The notes: generated from the sequence alone by a model not told the origin. Counted from the stretch's first letter, positions 19,768 to 29,698 are shown. The stretch: DNA of 64,000 nucleotides from Tenacibaculum maritimum NCIMB 2154 (GCF_900119795.1 NZ_LT634361.1:2356001-2420000); one strand, 5' to 3'. Program-made: numbers and translations.

Positions 19768-20493
19768 ATGCCTAAGTTAACTGAAGCCATAAAACATTTA
19801 ATTATTATCAACGCCATTTTATTTATAGCTCCTCAGCTACTAAATATGGATTTGACCAATATTTTTGCTTTGCATTTTCCTAAAAATAATCATTTTGGAA
19901 TTTGGCAATATATTACGCATATGTTTATGCATGGTAGTTTTGCTCATATTTTATTTAATATGTATGCTCTTTGGGCTTTTGGAACTCCCTTAGAACATAT
20001 GTGGGGACGCAATAAATTCTTGTTTTTTTACTTTTCGGCAGGCATTGGCGCCGGACTCATTTATTCTGCTGTAAATTACTACCAGTTTCATACAATCTAT
20101 GAACAGCTTGTAGGATTCAACCTTTCTGCTAGCGACATTCAAAACATACTAGACTCTGGCCGTTATAATGACCAAATCATCTCACTTCCTAGAGAAAAAA
20201 TGAGCGAATTTTACAGCTTATACCATACCCCTGCCGTTGGTGCCTCTGGAGCTGTTTATGGGGTACTCGTTGCCTTTGGAATGGCATTCCCTAATGCTAA
20301 ATTAGCATTGATTTTTCTACCAATTCCAATTGCAGCAAAATATTTTATCCCCTTAATGATTTTAGGAGATTTATTTTTTGGTGTCACCAAGTATTCTATT
20401 GGTAATGTAGCTCATTTCGCACATATTGGGGGAGCTATTATTGGATTTATAATTGCTTGGTATTGGAAAAAAAATCAATTTAGAATGCTATAA
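19768..20493 (+). CDS. Rhomboid-family intramembrane serine protease
   Basis: A 241-residue, six-helix protein with the rhomboid catalytic dyad visible: Ser in GASGAVYG (near residue 153) and His in AHFAHIGGAIIG (near 221), plus the structural HMFMHGSFAHILFNMYALW motif of helix 2. It cleaves transmembrane substrates in the inner membrane. It starts 10 bp after mutL and is followed by a second rhomboid, so it is probably part of the mutL transcript. Confidence 0.94.
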   Translation: MPKLTEAIKHLIIINAILFIAPQLLNMDLTNIFALHFPKNNHFGIWQYITHMFMHGSFAHILFNMYALWAFGTPLEHMWGRNKFLFFYFSAGIGAGLIYSAVNYYQFHTIYEQLVGFNLSASDIQNILDSGRYNDQIISLPREKMSEFYSLYHTPAVGASGAVYGVLVAFGMAFPNAKLALIFLPIPIAAKYFIPLMILGDLFFGVTKYSIGNVAHFAHIGGAIIGFIIAWYWKKNQFRML

Positions 20494-20529
20494 AATCCTA
20501 GCTATTTAATTCCTTAGTAATATTTTAAG

Positions 20530-21387
20530 ATGACCTTCTTTCAAAACATTCAATATCGTTTTAAAAATGCCAATATCGTAGAAAAATTAATCTATATAAA
20601 TATTGTTATTTTCTTATTGGTCTTTTTATCAAATACGTTTGGCTTTCTATTTGAGTTGAAGCAAAATTTTCTTGTAAAATGGCTTTCATTACCAGCTAGT
20701 TTTAATGGCTTTTTAACCAAACCTTGGACACTTATATCTTATGGATTTTTACACGTTGATTTTATTCATATCTTATTTAATTTAATAGCCTTATTCTATA
20801 TTGGAAATTTATTTTTAGAGTATTTCACACCTAAGCAGCTGATTAATTTTTATGTATTTGGAACAGTATTCGGCGGACTTATATTTTTATTGAGTTATAA
20901 TTATTTTCCTGCTTTACTAAAAAATAATAGTACTAGTGTTTTACTAGGTGCATCAGCTGGGATTTCAGCTATTTTTATTGGAATTGCAACCTACATACCT
21001 AATTATCAATTAAAAATACGCTTTATAGGCTATGTTCATTTGTGGAAACTAGCTGCTATTTGGATCGCTTTAGATATTATTCAAATACCGATGGGAAATG
21101 CTGGCGGGCATTTAGCTCATATTGGCGGGGCATGCTTTGGCTTTTTATATGTCAGCCAAGCTAGCAACACTTCTATTGATATTTTTTCTCCTTTAAAAAA
21201 TTTCTTTCAAAAGAAAGAAAAGCCTTTAAAAACCGTTTATAAATCAAAGACAGCTACTAAAAAAGCAACTACTAAAAATGAAAATCAACAACAAATAGAT
21301 GCTATTTTAGATAAAATTAGTAAGTCTGGCTATGATACGCTGACTAAAGCTGAAAAGGACTTTTTATTTCGTCAAGGCAAAAATTAA
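20530..21387 (+). CDS. Rhomboid-family intramembrane serine protease with C-terminal tail
   Basis: The 285-residue second rhomboid shares YGFLHVDFIHILFNLIALFYIG, the catalytic GASAGISA (near residue 140) and GHLAHIGGACFG. Beyond the last helix it carries a cytoplasmic tail of about 75 residues that is basic (KSKTATKKATTK) and ends in DAILDKISKSGYDTLTKAEK, a tail often seen on Bacteroidota rhomboids. It is divergent enough from the first copy that the pair is an old duplication. It runs directly into the next gene with no spacing. Confidence 0.94.
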   Translation: MTFFQNIQYRFKNANIVEKLIYINIVIFLLVFLSNTFGFLFELKQNFLVKWLSLPASFNGFLTKPWTLISYGFLHVDFIHILFNLIALFYIGNLFLEYFTPKQLINFYVFGTVFGGLIFLLSYNYFPALLKNNSTSVLLGASAGISAIFIGIATYIPNYQLKIRFIGYVHLWKLAAIWIALDIIQIPMGNAGGHLAHIGGACFGFLYVSQASNTSIDIFSPLKNFFQKKEKPLKTVYKSKTATKKATTKNENQQQIDAILDKISKSGYDTLTKAEKDFLFRQGKN

Positions 21388-22401
21388 ATGAAAAAACTAT
21401 CATTAGTTAATAAACTCTTATTCTTTATAAATTCGATCATAGCAGCCACACTACTATTTTCTTATCTATTGCCATTTGTTTCTCCAAAAACAATCCCTGC
21501 TTTTGCTGTATTTAGCTTACTAGTTCCGGTTCTTATTATTATAAACCTTATTTTTTGCATTTATTGGTTGCTTAAATTCAAAAAACAATTTATACTCTCG
21601 GGGTTAATATTAGCCATTGGGTGGTCTTTTTGCCCTCCTTTTTATAAATTTTCTAACAAAGAAATCTTACTCAATGACGATGTGAAAGTTATGAGTTATA
21701 ATGTGCGAATGTTCAATCATTATAAATGGAGCGAAGATCCCACAATTGCTCAAAAAACATTCGATTTTATTACTGAAAAGGAGCCTGATATCTTAACTAT
21801 ACAAGAATTCTATTTATCTCGTAAAATTAGTTTCAAATACCCTTACAAATACATCAAAACAAAGTCTAAAACTAATAAATTTGGACTGGCAATCTATTCT
21901 AAATATAAAATCATCAACTCGGGGTCTTTAAATTTTAAAAAAAGTGCTAATAACGCCATTTTTGTTGATCTCTTAAAAGGGAAGGACACTATTAGAGTTT
22001 ACAATCTTCATCTGGAATCGTTAAAAATTAATCCTAATAAACAGCATTTTGGAGAAAAAAATTCAGAAAAATTATTCAAACGACTTGAAGCTGGTTTTTT
22101 AAAACAAGCAGATCAGACAGCCCAGTTTCTTTCGCATCAAAAGCAGTTTAAAGGAAAAAAAATTATTTGTGGCGATTTTAATAATACCGCCTATTCTTGG
22201 GTATATAAACAAATAGCCGCCAATAAAAAAGATGCTTTTACAGAAGCTGGAAATGGCCTTGGAAAATCATTTAACTATCCATTTCCTATGCGTATTGATT
22301 TTATTTTAACAGATACTTCTATAACAGTAAATCACTTTAAAATATATCCTGTAAAATACTCTGATCACTTCCCTATTTTAGCTCGTTTAAATTGGAAGTA
22401 A
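21388..22401 (+). CDS. Endonuclease/exonuclease/phosphatase family membrane protein
   Basis: The 337-residue protein has three N-terminal hydrophobic helices (about 10-95) and then an EEP domain: VMSYNVRMFNHYKW, DILTIQEFY (metal Glu), VYNLHLES, IICGDFNNTAYS (catalytic Asp/Asn) and YSDHFPILARL (catalytic His). Such proteins hydrolyse phosphodiester or phosphomonoester bonds; membrane anchoring suggests an envelope or lipid substrate, not DNA. Its ATG begins on the base after the rhomboid stop, indicating coupling. Confidence 0.92.
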   Translation: MKKLSLVNKLLFFINSIIAATLLFSYLLPFVSPKTIPAFAVFSLLVPVLIIINLIFCIYWLLKFKKQFILSGLILAIGWSFCPPFYKFSNKEILLNDDVKVMSYNVRMFNHYKWSEDPTIAQKTFDFITEKEPDILTIQEFYLSRKISFKYPYKYIKTKSKTNKFGLAIYSKYKIINSGSLNFKKSANNAIFVDLLKGKDTIRVYNLHLESLKINPNKQHFGEKNSEKLFKRLEAGFLKQADQTAQFLSHQKQFKGKKIICGDFNNTAYSWVYKQIAANKKDAFTEAGNGLGKSFNYPFPMRIDFILTDTSITVNHFKIYPVKYSDHFPILARLNWK

Positions 22402-22457
22402 TACGTATATTATAAGTGTATTTGCAATGGCATCCTTTCTTTATAAGTAATAAAATA

Positions 22458-22946
22458 TTAAAAATGAACTGAATGAGTGTTCTTTATTTCTCCAATAACA
22501 AAAGTACTATGGGCACTTCCTATATTGGCTATAATACCAAGTCTATTTAAAACAAACTCTTGATAATCTCTCATATTCTTTACCCTTACCTTCAATAAAA
22601 AATCATAATCTCCTGAAATGTTATAGCATTCTGTTATTTCTGGTAGTAATTGAATGTCTTTTACAAATTTATTTCCTATATGTTTTGTATGCTCTTTTAA
22701 AGTAACGCTACAAAAAACAATTAATCCTTTGTCTAATTTCTCTGCATCTAAAACGGCTATATACTTTTTTATAACTCCCAATTGCTCTAACTTCTTTACT
22801 CTTTCAAAAACTGGAGAAGATGATAAATTCACTTTTGCAGCAAGGTGTTTGGTAGTAATATTAGAATTGTGCTGAAGAATTCTAAGTATTTTTTTATCTA
22901 CCTCGTCAAGATCGTCTATTAAAGGTGCAGGATATTTTTCTGTCAT
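22458..22946 (-). CDS. Lrp/AsnC-family transcriptional regulator
   Basis: The 162-residue regulator has an N-terminal helix-turn-helix (VDKKILRILQHNSNITTKHL, AAKVNLSSSPVFERVKKLEQ) and a C-terminal RAM ligand-binding domain (ITECYNISGDYDFLLKV). Lrp proteins form octamers that wrap DNA and sense amino acids. It is transcribed divergently from metE with a 143-bp shared region that contains a palindrome over the metE promoter, making metE its most likely target. Confidence 0.94.
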   Translation of the reverse strand: MTEKYPAPLIDDLDEVDKKILRILQHNSNITTKHLAAKVNLSSSPVFERVKKLEQLGVIKKYIAVLDAEKLDKGLIVFCSVTLKEHTKHIGNKFVKDIQLLPEITECYNISGDYDFLLKVRVKNMRDYQEFVLNRLGIIANIGSAHSTFVIGEIKNTHSVHF

Positions 22947-23040
22947 TGTTCTAATTTTTATTTTAAAAAGTAAAAATCACTAAAAAAAATCACTAAAAAA
23001 AAGTAAAAAAACCGAAATAAAACCTTTTAAAGGGATTTAG

Positions 23041-23060
23041 ATCTATACATCATAGATTTG
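23041..23060 (+). promoter_or_regulatory. metE promoter with overlapping palindrome (candidate Lrp operator)
   Basis: TAGATTTG at 23053-23060 is an exact TAnnTTTG -7 element 30 bp before the metE ATG. It overlaps the right arm of a 17-bp palindrome, ATCTAT-N5-ATAGAT (23041-23057). The size fits an Lrp/AsnC dimer site. Binding would directly cover the promoter. No riboswitch-like structure is visible in the short leader. Confidence 0.55.
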
Positions 23061-23089
23061 TACCAAAAATATAACTTAAAAAATCTATC

Positions 23090-25393
23090 ATGAAAACTTA
23101 TATTCTAGGATTTCCGCGAATTGGAAAAAAAAGAGAGCTAAAAAAGGCATTAGAATCTTACTGGAAAGGGCAAACAACTACTGAAGCCCTTCTTGCTACC
23201 GCCAAACAAATAAGAAAAGAAAACTGGCTCTTACAACAAAAGAATGGCATTGATTTTATTCCTTCTAATGATTTCTCTTTATACGATCAAATGCTTGATA
23301 CTTGTTTAATGCTTGGATGTATTCCCGATCGATTTGAAGGAATCAAGAAAAATAAAAGCGAGCTTGATTTATACTTTGCTATGGCACGCGGATACCAAAG
23401 TAAAGAAGAAGACGTAATTGCTATGGAAATTACCAAATGGTTTAATACAAATTACCATTATATTGTTCCTGAGTTTAAAAAGAATCAGACATTTAACTTT
23501 TTTTCTAAAAAAGTCATCTCAGCATATAAAGAGGCTAAGGAGCTCGGTATTGAAACCAAACCTACTTTAATTGGTCCATTAACCTTTCTTCATTTAGGTA
23601 AATCCAAAGAAGCAAATTTTGATAAAATTTCATTATTAGACAATCTTTTAAGTACTTACCTATCAGTCATCAATGAACTTACCAAAGAAGGAGCTAGTAT
23701 TATACAATTTGACGAGCCTTGTTTAGCACTATCAATAACCACTGAAGAAAGACAAGCTCTAAAAAAAATATATACAACAATAGCACAAGCATTTCCTAGT
23801 TTAAAAATTGCTCTTGCTAGCTATTTTAATCACTATGGTGAAAATTTAGAAGCTGTTTTAAATCTTCCTGTAAGTATCATCCATCTTGATTTAATAGAGG
23901 CTCCTTCTTTATTAGAAGATATTCTTAAGAAAAAACCGCTATCAAATAAGGTTATTTTTTCTCTTGGTCTTATTGATGGTAGAAATGTATGGAAGAATAA
24001 TTTTGAGGATTCTTTATCTTTTATTGAAACTGCAAAAAAACAACTTCCTCTTGAGAATATATGGATTTCAACTTCTTGTTCTTTATTACATTCTCCCTAC
24101 GATCTTGACTTAGAGCGCGAAAATAATCATATTTCTACTGACATTATGAAATGGTTGGCCTTTGCCAAGCAAAAAATTGTAGAACTTTCAAACTTAAAGA
24201 AAATTGTACTCAACAATGATACCGCTCTTTTAGAGGAAAACAAACAAGCTCATATTGAGAAAAAAAACTCTACAAAAATCCATAACCTTGAGGTAAAAGA
24301 GCGAATAAAAGCACCTTTTTATATCGAAAGAAAAAGCAGTTTTCCTTCACGAAAAAAATTACAACGAGCATCTTTAAAACTTCCTCTATTTCCTACTACT
24401 ACAATAGGGTCTTTTCCGCAAACAAAAAGTGTTAGAAAATGGAGAGCTGAATATAGAAAGCAATTACTTTCTAAAGAGAAATATGAAACTTTGTTAAAAA
24501 ACGAGATAAAAAAGGCTATTTCTTTTCAAGAAAAAATTGACCTTGATGTCTTAGTCCATGGAGAATTCGAAAGAAACGATATGGTTGAATATTTTGGTGA
24601 ACAACTAAACGGTTTTACTTTTACAAACTTCGGGTGGGTACAAAGCTATGGCTCTCGCTGTGTAAAACCTCCTATTATTTTTGGAGATGTTTCTCGTTCA
24701 AAACCCATGACTGTAAAATGGACCGAATTTGCGCAATCACTTACTAAAAAACCAGTGAAGGGAATGCTTACAGGGCCTGTTACTATTTTACAATGGTCTT
24801 TTGTTAGAAATGATCAATCCTTGCATACCACTTGCAAACAGATAGCCTTAGCCATAAGAGATGAAGTGATTGATTTGGAAAAAGCTGGAATTAAGGTTAT
24901 ACAAATAGATGAACCTGCTATAAGAGAAGGGCTTCCTCTTAAAAAAGCTGATTGGAATACTTATTTAAAATGGGCTATTGAATGTTTTAAAATAGCTGCA
25001 TCAGGAGTTCAAGATAGCACTCAAATACATACGCATATGTGCTACTCTGAATTTAATGATATTATTGAGCATATTGCCAATATGGATGCTGATGTAATTA
25101 CTATTGAAACCTCTCGATCTCATATGGAGCTACTAGATGCTTTTGTAAAATTCAAATACCCAAATGAAATTGGACCAGGAGTTTATGACATTCATTCCCC
25201 TAGGGTTCCTTGTTCAACAGAAATTGAAACATTATTACATAAAGCATTAGAAGTTTTACCTCATGAAAACGTTTGGGTAAATCCTGACTGCGGGTTAAAA
25301 ACAAGGAGTTGGACGGAAACGGAGCTTGCTCTAAAGGAATTGGTTAAGGTTTCTAAAAAATTAAGAAATACCATTACTTGCACGGCAAAATAG
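23090..25393 (+). CDS. metE: Cobalamin-independent methionine synthase
   Basis: 5-methyltetrahydropteroyltriglutamate-homocysteine S-methyltransferase, the last step of methionine synthesis without B12. At 767 residues it has the full two-barrel length. The N-terminal barrel starts YILGFPRIGKKRELKKALES; the C-terminal barrel opens with FPTTTIGSFPQT and holds LVHGEFERNDMVEYFG, QIDEPAIREGLPL and the zinc ligands HTHMCYSEF (His, Cys) and the Cys of NPDCGLKTR. All expected catalytic blocks are present. The gene stands alone between the divergent Lrp gene and a terminator. Confidence 0.98.
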   Translation: MKTYILGFPRIGKKRELKKALESYWKGQTTTEALLATAKQIRKENWLLQQKNGIDFIPSNDFSLYDQMLDTCLMLGCIPDRFEGIKKNKSELDLYFAMARGYQSKEEDVIAMEITKWFNTNYHYIVPEFKKNQTFNFFSKKVISAYKEAKELGIETKPTLIGPLTFLHLGKSKEANFDKISLLDNLLSTYLSVINELTKEGASIIQFDEPCLALSITTEERQALKKIYTTIAQAFPSLKIALASYFNHYGENLEAVLNLPVSIIHLDLIEAPSLLEDILKKKPLSNKVIFSLGLIDGRNVWKNNFEDSLSFIETAKKQLPLENIWISTSCSLLHSPYDLDLERENNHISTDIMKWLAFAKQKIVELSNLKKIVLNNDTALLEENKQAHIEKKNSTKIHNLEVKERIKAPFYIERKSSFPSRKKLQRASLKLPLFPTTTIGSFPQTKSVRKWRAEYRKQLLSKEKYETLLKNEIKKAISFQEKIDLDVLVHGEFERNDMVEYFGEQLNGFTFTNFGWVQSYGSRCVKPPIIFGDVSRSKPMTVKWTEFAQSLTKKPVKGMLTGPVTILQWSFVRNDQSLHTTCKQIALAIRDEVIDLEKAGIKVIQIDEPAIREGLPLKKADWNTYLKWAIECFKIAASGVQDSTQIHTHMCYSEFNDIIEHIANMDADVITIETSRSHMELLDAFVKFKYPNEIGPGVYDIHSPRVPCSTEIETLLHKALEVLPHENVWVNPDCGLKTRSWTETELALKELVKVSKKLRNTITCTAK

Positions 25394-25418
25394 TTATTAT
25401 CTGCATCATACAAAAAAC

Positions 25419-25462
25419 AACTCTTTAGCATTCTGAACTCAAAATCAGTTTTCTAAAGAGTT
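25419..25462. terminator. Bidirectional terminator between metE and the ABC solute-binding gene
   Basis: Perfect arms AACTCTTTAG (25419-25428) and CTAAAGAGTT (25453-25462) plus inner CTGA/TCAG pairing form a hairpin followed by a T-rich run (25463 onward). Its right half lies within the last codons of the convergent gene. Confidence 0.7.
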
Positions 25463-27088
25463 ATTCTTTTTAACCCGTTTTAGATTTAGTAAATCAATTG
25501 GATTTATTCCTACCCCTTCTACATTTTTACGCGTAAATCGGATCACTTCATCGTAGTATAAAGGAATTACGGGAGCTTCTTGTATAAGAATACTATCCAT
25601 TTGTTGGTATAAACGGTAGCGCTTTTCTTCGTTTACTTCCTTGATTGACTTTTCGTATAACGCGTCATACATTGTATGCTTAAAATGGGTATAATTAGGT
25701 CCATTAGGAGTAAAATTTTTGCTATAAAACAAAGACACATAATTCTCTGCATCAGGATAATCTGCTATCCAACTCGCTCTAAAAACAGGAAGTTTTCCAT
25801 TTGCTTTTCCTTGACGTAATGTAGAAGGCGGAATAACATCTACCTTCACCTCTAATCCTATTTTTTGCAGCTCTCGTTGCATATATTCACAAATATCCAA
25901 ATAACTACTATTGGTTGTTATTACTATTTTAGGATTTGAATCTCCTGTTTGTTGCCTATACCTTTTAACAAGCTCTTTTGCTTTTTGAGGTTGGTAAGTG
26001 TACCCCTTTTGATGATTAAAAGAAGGAAGCCCTTGAGGAATGAATCCGTTTATTGCTGGAGTTCCGATACCATTTCGTAAAAATTTAACCATTTTTTTAC
26101 GATCAAAACCATAATTAATAGCTTGCCTGATTAGTTTTGACTGCGTTGGTACCGTTTTGTCTCCCTCTAAATAAATCCCCAAATATTCCGTATTCAAATA
26201 CGCCCCTGTTTGCATATTTACCAAAGCTTTGTATTTACTTTTCAAACTTCCATCCGTATTTAAAATATCATCTTTATAAGAAGCGTCTAAGCTTTTCATA
26301 AAGTCTATATTTCCTTGAATAAATTGTAAAAACTCACTTTGTTTATCTGGCAAGAAACTAATTGCAATCGCTTCCATATAAGGCAACTTATTTCCTTGAG
26401 AATCCTTTTCATGGTATTCTAAATTTTTACGCAATACCAATTTGGTATTCTCTACCCATAATTTAAATTGAAACGGTCCTGTTCCAATAGGATTTGCACG
26501 AAATTGATCTCCAAAATAGCTAATTGCTTCCTTAGGAACCACGGAGCAATACTTCATTGCTAACAACCCTAAAAATGGCGGAAAAGGCTGCTTTAATTGG
26601 ATCGAAAAAACGGAATCATTTTCTGCTTTAAAACTACTTACATTCTGCAATACCCAACCTCCAGGAGAAGCTACCTTTTTATCTAGTAACCTTTTAAATG
26701 AATAGTCAAAGTCTTCTGCTTTTACCAATCTTGTTGAATCTTTTCCAAATAACACATGCTTATGAAACTGTATTCCTTTTTTTAATGTAAAAGAATAATG
26801 CTTCCCATTTTCAGAAATTGTCCAACTTTTAGCTATATCCGGTTGTATATGCAAACTATCATCTAATTGCACCAATCCATTAAATAATTGATTTACCGCC
26901 CAAATATTACGTTGATCTTTTGCAAAAGCAGGATCTAAAGAGGTTATATTAGCATGCTCATTATACCGAAAAACCATATTTTCATTGCGTTCTGGCTTCT
27001 TTGTTATACAAGAAAAAAAGAAAAAACTCAATAATAACAACTTGATAAATAGCACTCCACTATCTTTTCTATTTTTTAAAAAAAACAT
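25445..27088 (-). CDS. Peptide-type ABC transporter solute-binding lipoprotein (SBP_bac_5 family)
   Basis: A periplasmic binding protein of the OppA/DppA family, about 547 residues, anchored by a lipobox (FFFFSC). Family hallmarks are SLDPAFAKDQRNIWAVNQLF near the N-terminus, ENGKHYSFTLKKGIQFHK, NPIGTGPFQFKLW, RQAINYGFDRKKM and ADYPDAENYVSLFYS. It would capture oligopeptides or a similar ligand for uptake, but no permease or ATPase gene is adjacent. The frame opens at GTG 27136, 2 bp after the upstream stop; ATG at 27088 gives a more normal signal peptide, so I prefer it. Either start is coupled to the NlpE-like gene. Confidence 0.9.
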   Translation of the reverse strand: MFFLKNRKDSGVLFIKLLLLSFFFFSCITKKPERNENMVFRYNEHANITSLDPAFAKDQRNIWAVNQLFNGLVQLDDSLHIQPDIAKSWTISENGKHYSFTLKKGIQFHKHVLFGKDSTRLVKAEDFDYSFKRLLDKKVASPGGWVLQNVSSFKAENDSVFSIQLKQPFPPFLGLLAMKYCSVVPKEAISYFGDQFRANPIGTGPFQFKLWVENTKLVLRKNLEYHEKDSQGNKLPYMEAIAISFLPDKQSEFLQFIQGNIDFMKSLDASYKDDILNTDGSLKSKYKALVNMQTGAYLNTEYLGIYLEGDKTVPTQSKLIRQAINYGFDRKKMVKFLRNGIGTPAINGFIPQGLPSFNHQKGYTYQPQKAKELVKRYRQQTGDSNPKIVITTNSSYLDICEYMQRELQKIGLEVKVDVIPPSTLRQGKANGKLPVFRASWIADYPDAENYVSLFYSKNFTPNGPNYTHFKHTMYDALYEKSIKEVNEEKRYRLYQQMDSILIQEAPVIPLYYDEVIRFTRKNVEGVGINPIDLLNLKRVKKNNSLEN

Positions 27089-27138
27089 AAAAACAATCCA
27101 TCTAGATAACTTAATAAAAGAAACGAACAACCTCACCT

Positions 27139-27882
27139 TTACTCTTTTTCTGTAAGTAATTTTACCGATTTTATTTCAAGAACATCTATCACATCGTCGT
27201 GCTTTTTATGAAGCCCTTGTCGCAAAATTTTACTTTTTCGGGCCACTAACGTTGCCATTACTGGAACATATGGCGCTTTTTCATTCTTTGTTTTTTCTTG
27301 ATATAATTTTGTTAAGCTTCCTTCTTTCAAATCATTTACCCAATATACTTTTGATGATCCTAAAGGTTCAAAAACAGCTACTTCCTCACCAATCGTAAGG
27401 TATCCTTTGATAGGAGTTTTTGAGAAGAGAACCTCTTTATCAGACATTTTCATTAATTCATACCTATTTGCTAGGCTTGAAGTGTCCTTTTTTCCTTTTT
27501 TATTCAAAAGGAACAACCTACTTTCTCCAACTTGATACATAAGAGTATCTTTTTTAGAATTTAAAATAATACGCCCCCCATCTTTTGTAAAATAAAAAGT
27601 GCCTTCATCATTAAAATACCCTTGCTCTGACCCTACGTAAAAATCTGATTTTACATATGTTTTATCGGTTTTAAGTTTTACTGTACTAAGAATTCCAGGG
27701 CAGCTCGCACAAGGCAATAATCCCTTATAAACCCCATTCCAATCCAATGCAAGTTCAGCTGTATGCTCCTCTACTGCTTCTATTGCTGGTTTTTTGTACT
27801 CTTTTGCATTATTCTCCTCCTTTTTATTTTTACAACTTGATAAAGCAAAAGCTATTAGTATTAAAATATATATGTTTTTCAT
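27139..27882 (-). CDS. NlpE-like lipoprotein
   Basis: The 247-residue lipoprotein (lipobox ALSSC, residues 12-16 of MKNIYILILIAFALSSCKNK) contains an NlpE N-terminal-like domain with WNGVYKGLLPCASCPGI, in which the CxxC motif matches the family, and beta-rich repeats (LKTDKTYVKSDFYVGS, GGRIILNSKKDTLMYQVGES). NlpE proteins are outer-membrane lipoproteins linked to envelope stress and copper resistance; here only the fold is supported. A second domain (about 150-247) is unassigned. ATG at 27882 places the lipobox correctly; the longer frame to 27927 is not needed. Confidence 0.82.
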   Translation of the reverse strand: MKNIYILILIAFALSSCKNKKEENNAKEYKKPAIEAVEEHTAELALDWNGVYKGLLPCASCPGILSTVKLKTDKTYVKSDFYVGSEQGYFNDEGTFYFTKDGGRIILNSKKDTLMYQVGESRLFLLNKKGKKDTSSLANRYELMKMSDKEVLFSKTPIKGYLTIGEEVAVFEPLGSSKVYWVNDLKEGSLTKLYQEKTKNEKAPYVPVMATLVARKSKILRQGLHKKHDDVIDVLEIKSVKLLTEKE

Positions 27883-28308
27883 TACTCTAAAATTAAACGA
27901 TGATAACTTGTTATTTCTTTTTGCCAAAGTTCGCTAATTTTATTCAAAAGCCACCTATAAAACAATATGCTTAATTTGTTCGTACTCATTTTCTATAAAT
28001 TCATTTTTTTAATTAGTATCCTTCCTAATTTACTAAACAAAACCAAAACCTTAGAAATTTCACTTTTACCCTATCTTTTTTGAAGCGTATGGTAATTACT
28101 TTGGATGAAAAAAGGATAAAAACAGCACTGAAAAACAGCTTTTTTTGGCAAAATGGAAAGGTTTAAACGAGTTCATTATTTAGAATATTGTAAATTTGCC
28201 AATTCAAACTAATTTAAAAGGGTTTGAAATAAATATGATGTACGAACATACTGAATTTTTGGAAGTTTTTTAATTAATTCTCCTCTTTTTCAATAATGTA
28301 ATTTTAGA
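27883..28308. other. Divergent intergenic region NlpE-like / mtaB
   Basis: A 426-bp AT-rich spacer with no coding-like frame. It holds a mtaB promoter candidate at 28191. Between that promoter and the mtaB ATG there is a minimal ORF, ATGATG at 28235 to TAA at 28273 (12 codons), which could be a leader peptide but has nothing to support it beyond position. Confidence 0.4.
28191..28198 (+). promoter_or_regulatory. Promoter -7 element upstream of mtaB
   Basis: TAAATTTG matches TAnnTTTG, 118 bp before the mtaB ATG, implying a leader of about 110 nt if used. No convincing -33 TTG at standard spacing. Confidence 0.4.
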
Positions 28309-29643
28309 ATGAATACAGATAAAAAAGTAGCTTTTTACACATTAGGTTGCAAGTTAAACTTCTCAGAAACCTCTACCATTGCAAGAAACTTTGTAAATGA
28401 AGGATTTGAGCGTGTTGCGTTTGAAGAAAAAGCTGATGTATATGTAATTAATACCTGCTCAGTAACGGACAATGCTGATAAACGATTTAAATCTATTGTA
28501 AAGTCAGCTTTACAAAAGAATGATGATGCTTTTGTAATTGGAGTAGGTTGCTATGCGCAATTAAAACCAGAAGAATTAGCGGCTGTTGACGGTGTTGACT
28601 TGGTATTAGGAGCTACTGAAAAATTTAATGTCACAAGTTATATCAATGATTTAACCAAAAATGATATTGGTGAGGTACATTCTTGTGAAATTGAAGAAGC
28701 TGATTTTTATGTAGGTTCTTATTCTATTGGCGATAGAACTCGTGCTTTTTTAAAAGTGCAAGATGGATGTGATTATAAATGCACTTATTGTACCATACCA
28801 TTAGCCCGCGGCATTTCTAGAAGTGATACATTGAGCAATGTATTGAAAAATGCCAAAGAAATTTCTACCAAAGGAATTAAAGAAATTGTTTTAACAGGAG
28901 TTAATATTGGTGATTACGGTAAAGGGGAATTTGGAAATAAAAAACATGAGCATACATTTTTAGAGCTTGTAAAAGAACTTGATAAAATTGATGGCATCCA
29001 CCGATTACGCATTTCATCCATAGAACCGAACTTATTAAAAGATGAAACTATTGATTTTGTTTCCAAATCAACTGCTTTTGTTCCTCACTTCCATATCCCT
29101 TTACAGTCTGGAAGCGATACTTTATTAAAAAAAATGAAACGTCGTTATTTACGTAAAGTATATACAAATAGGGTTCATAAAATCAAAGAAGTAATGTCTG
29201 ATGCTTGTATTGGTGTAGATGTTATTGTTGGCTTTCCTGGTGAAACAGATGAGCTATTCTTAGAAACTTATAACTACTTAAGTGAAATGGATATTTCTTA
29301 TTTACATGTTTTCACATACTCTGAAAGACCTAATACAGAAGCTATTGAAATGGAAGGGGTTGTTCCTAAAAAGGTTAGAGCAAAACGCAGTAAAATGCTA
29401 CGAGGTCTTTCGGTAAAAAAGAGAAGAGCTTTTTATGAAAGTCAACTAGGTAATACTTTAACTGTGCTATTTGAAAGCGAAAACAAAGAAGGATATATCC
29501 ATGGTTTTACAGAAAATTATGTAAAAGTAAAAACGCCTTGGAATCCTGCGCTTATAAATACATTGCATACGGTAACCTTAACTAAAATTGATGAAGACGG
29601 TATTGTTCGCTTTAATTTTGTAAAAAACACGGCAATTGCTTAA
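28309..29643 (+). CDS. mtaB: tRNA t6A37 methylthiotransferase MtaB
   Basis: This 444-residue radical-SAM methylthiotransferase makes ms2t6A at tRNA position 37. The N-terminal domain binds one Fe-S cluster through Cys in YTLGCKLNFSE, NTCSVTDNA and GVGCYAQ; the radical-SAM CxxxCxxC reads CDYKCTYCTIP near residue 154; GFPGETDELF and the C-terminal TRAM domain complete it. The TLGCKLN start and the overall layout point to MtaB over MiaB or RimO. Confidence 0.94.
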   Translation: MNTDKKVAFYTLGCKLNFSETSTIARNFVNEGFERVAFEEKADVYVINTCSVTDNADKRFKSIVKSALQKNDDAFVIGVGCYAQLKPEELAAVDGVDLVLGATEKFNVTSYINDLTKNDIGEVHSCEIEEADFYVGSYSIGDRTRAFLKVQDGCDYKCTYCTIPLARGISRSDTLSNVLKNAKEISTKGIKEIVLTGVNIGDYGKGEFGNKKHEHTFLELVKELDKIDGIHRLRISSIEPNLLKDETIDFVSKSTAFVPHFHIPLQSGSDTLLKKMKRRYLRKVYTNRVHKIKEVMSDACIGVDVIVGFPGETDELFLETYNYLSEMDISYLHVFTYSERPNTEAIEMEGVVPKKVRAKRSKMLRGLSVKKRRAFYESQLGNTLTVLFESENKEGYIHGFTENYVKVKTPWNPALINTLHTVTLTKIDEDGIVRFNFVKNTAIA

Positions 29644-29698
29644 TTTGGCATATAATTTGAAAAACATATTACTTACCCCTTTTTTAAACAATAATCTT

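Noticed and set aside
22947-23089. SAM or cobalamin riboswitch before metE
   Set aside because: The leader after the promoter is only about 25 nt and shows no matching structure.
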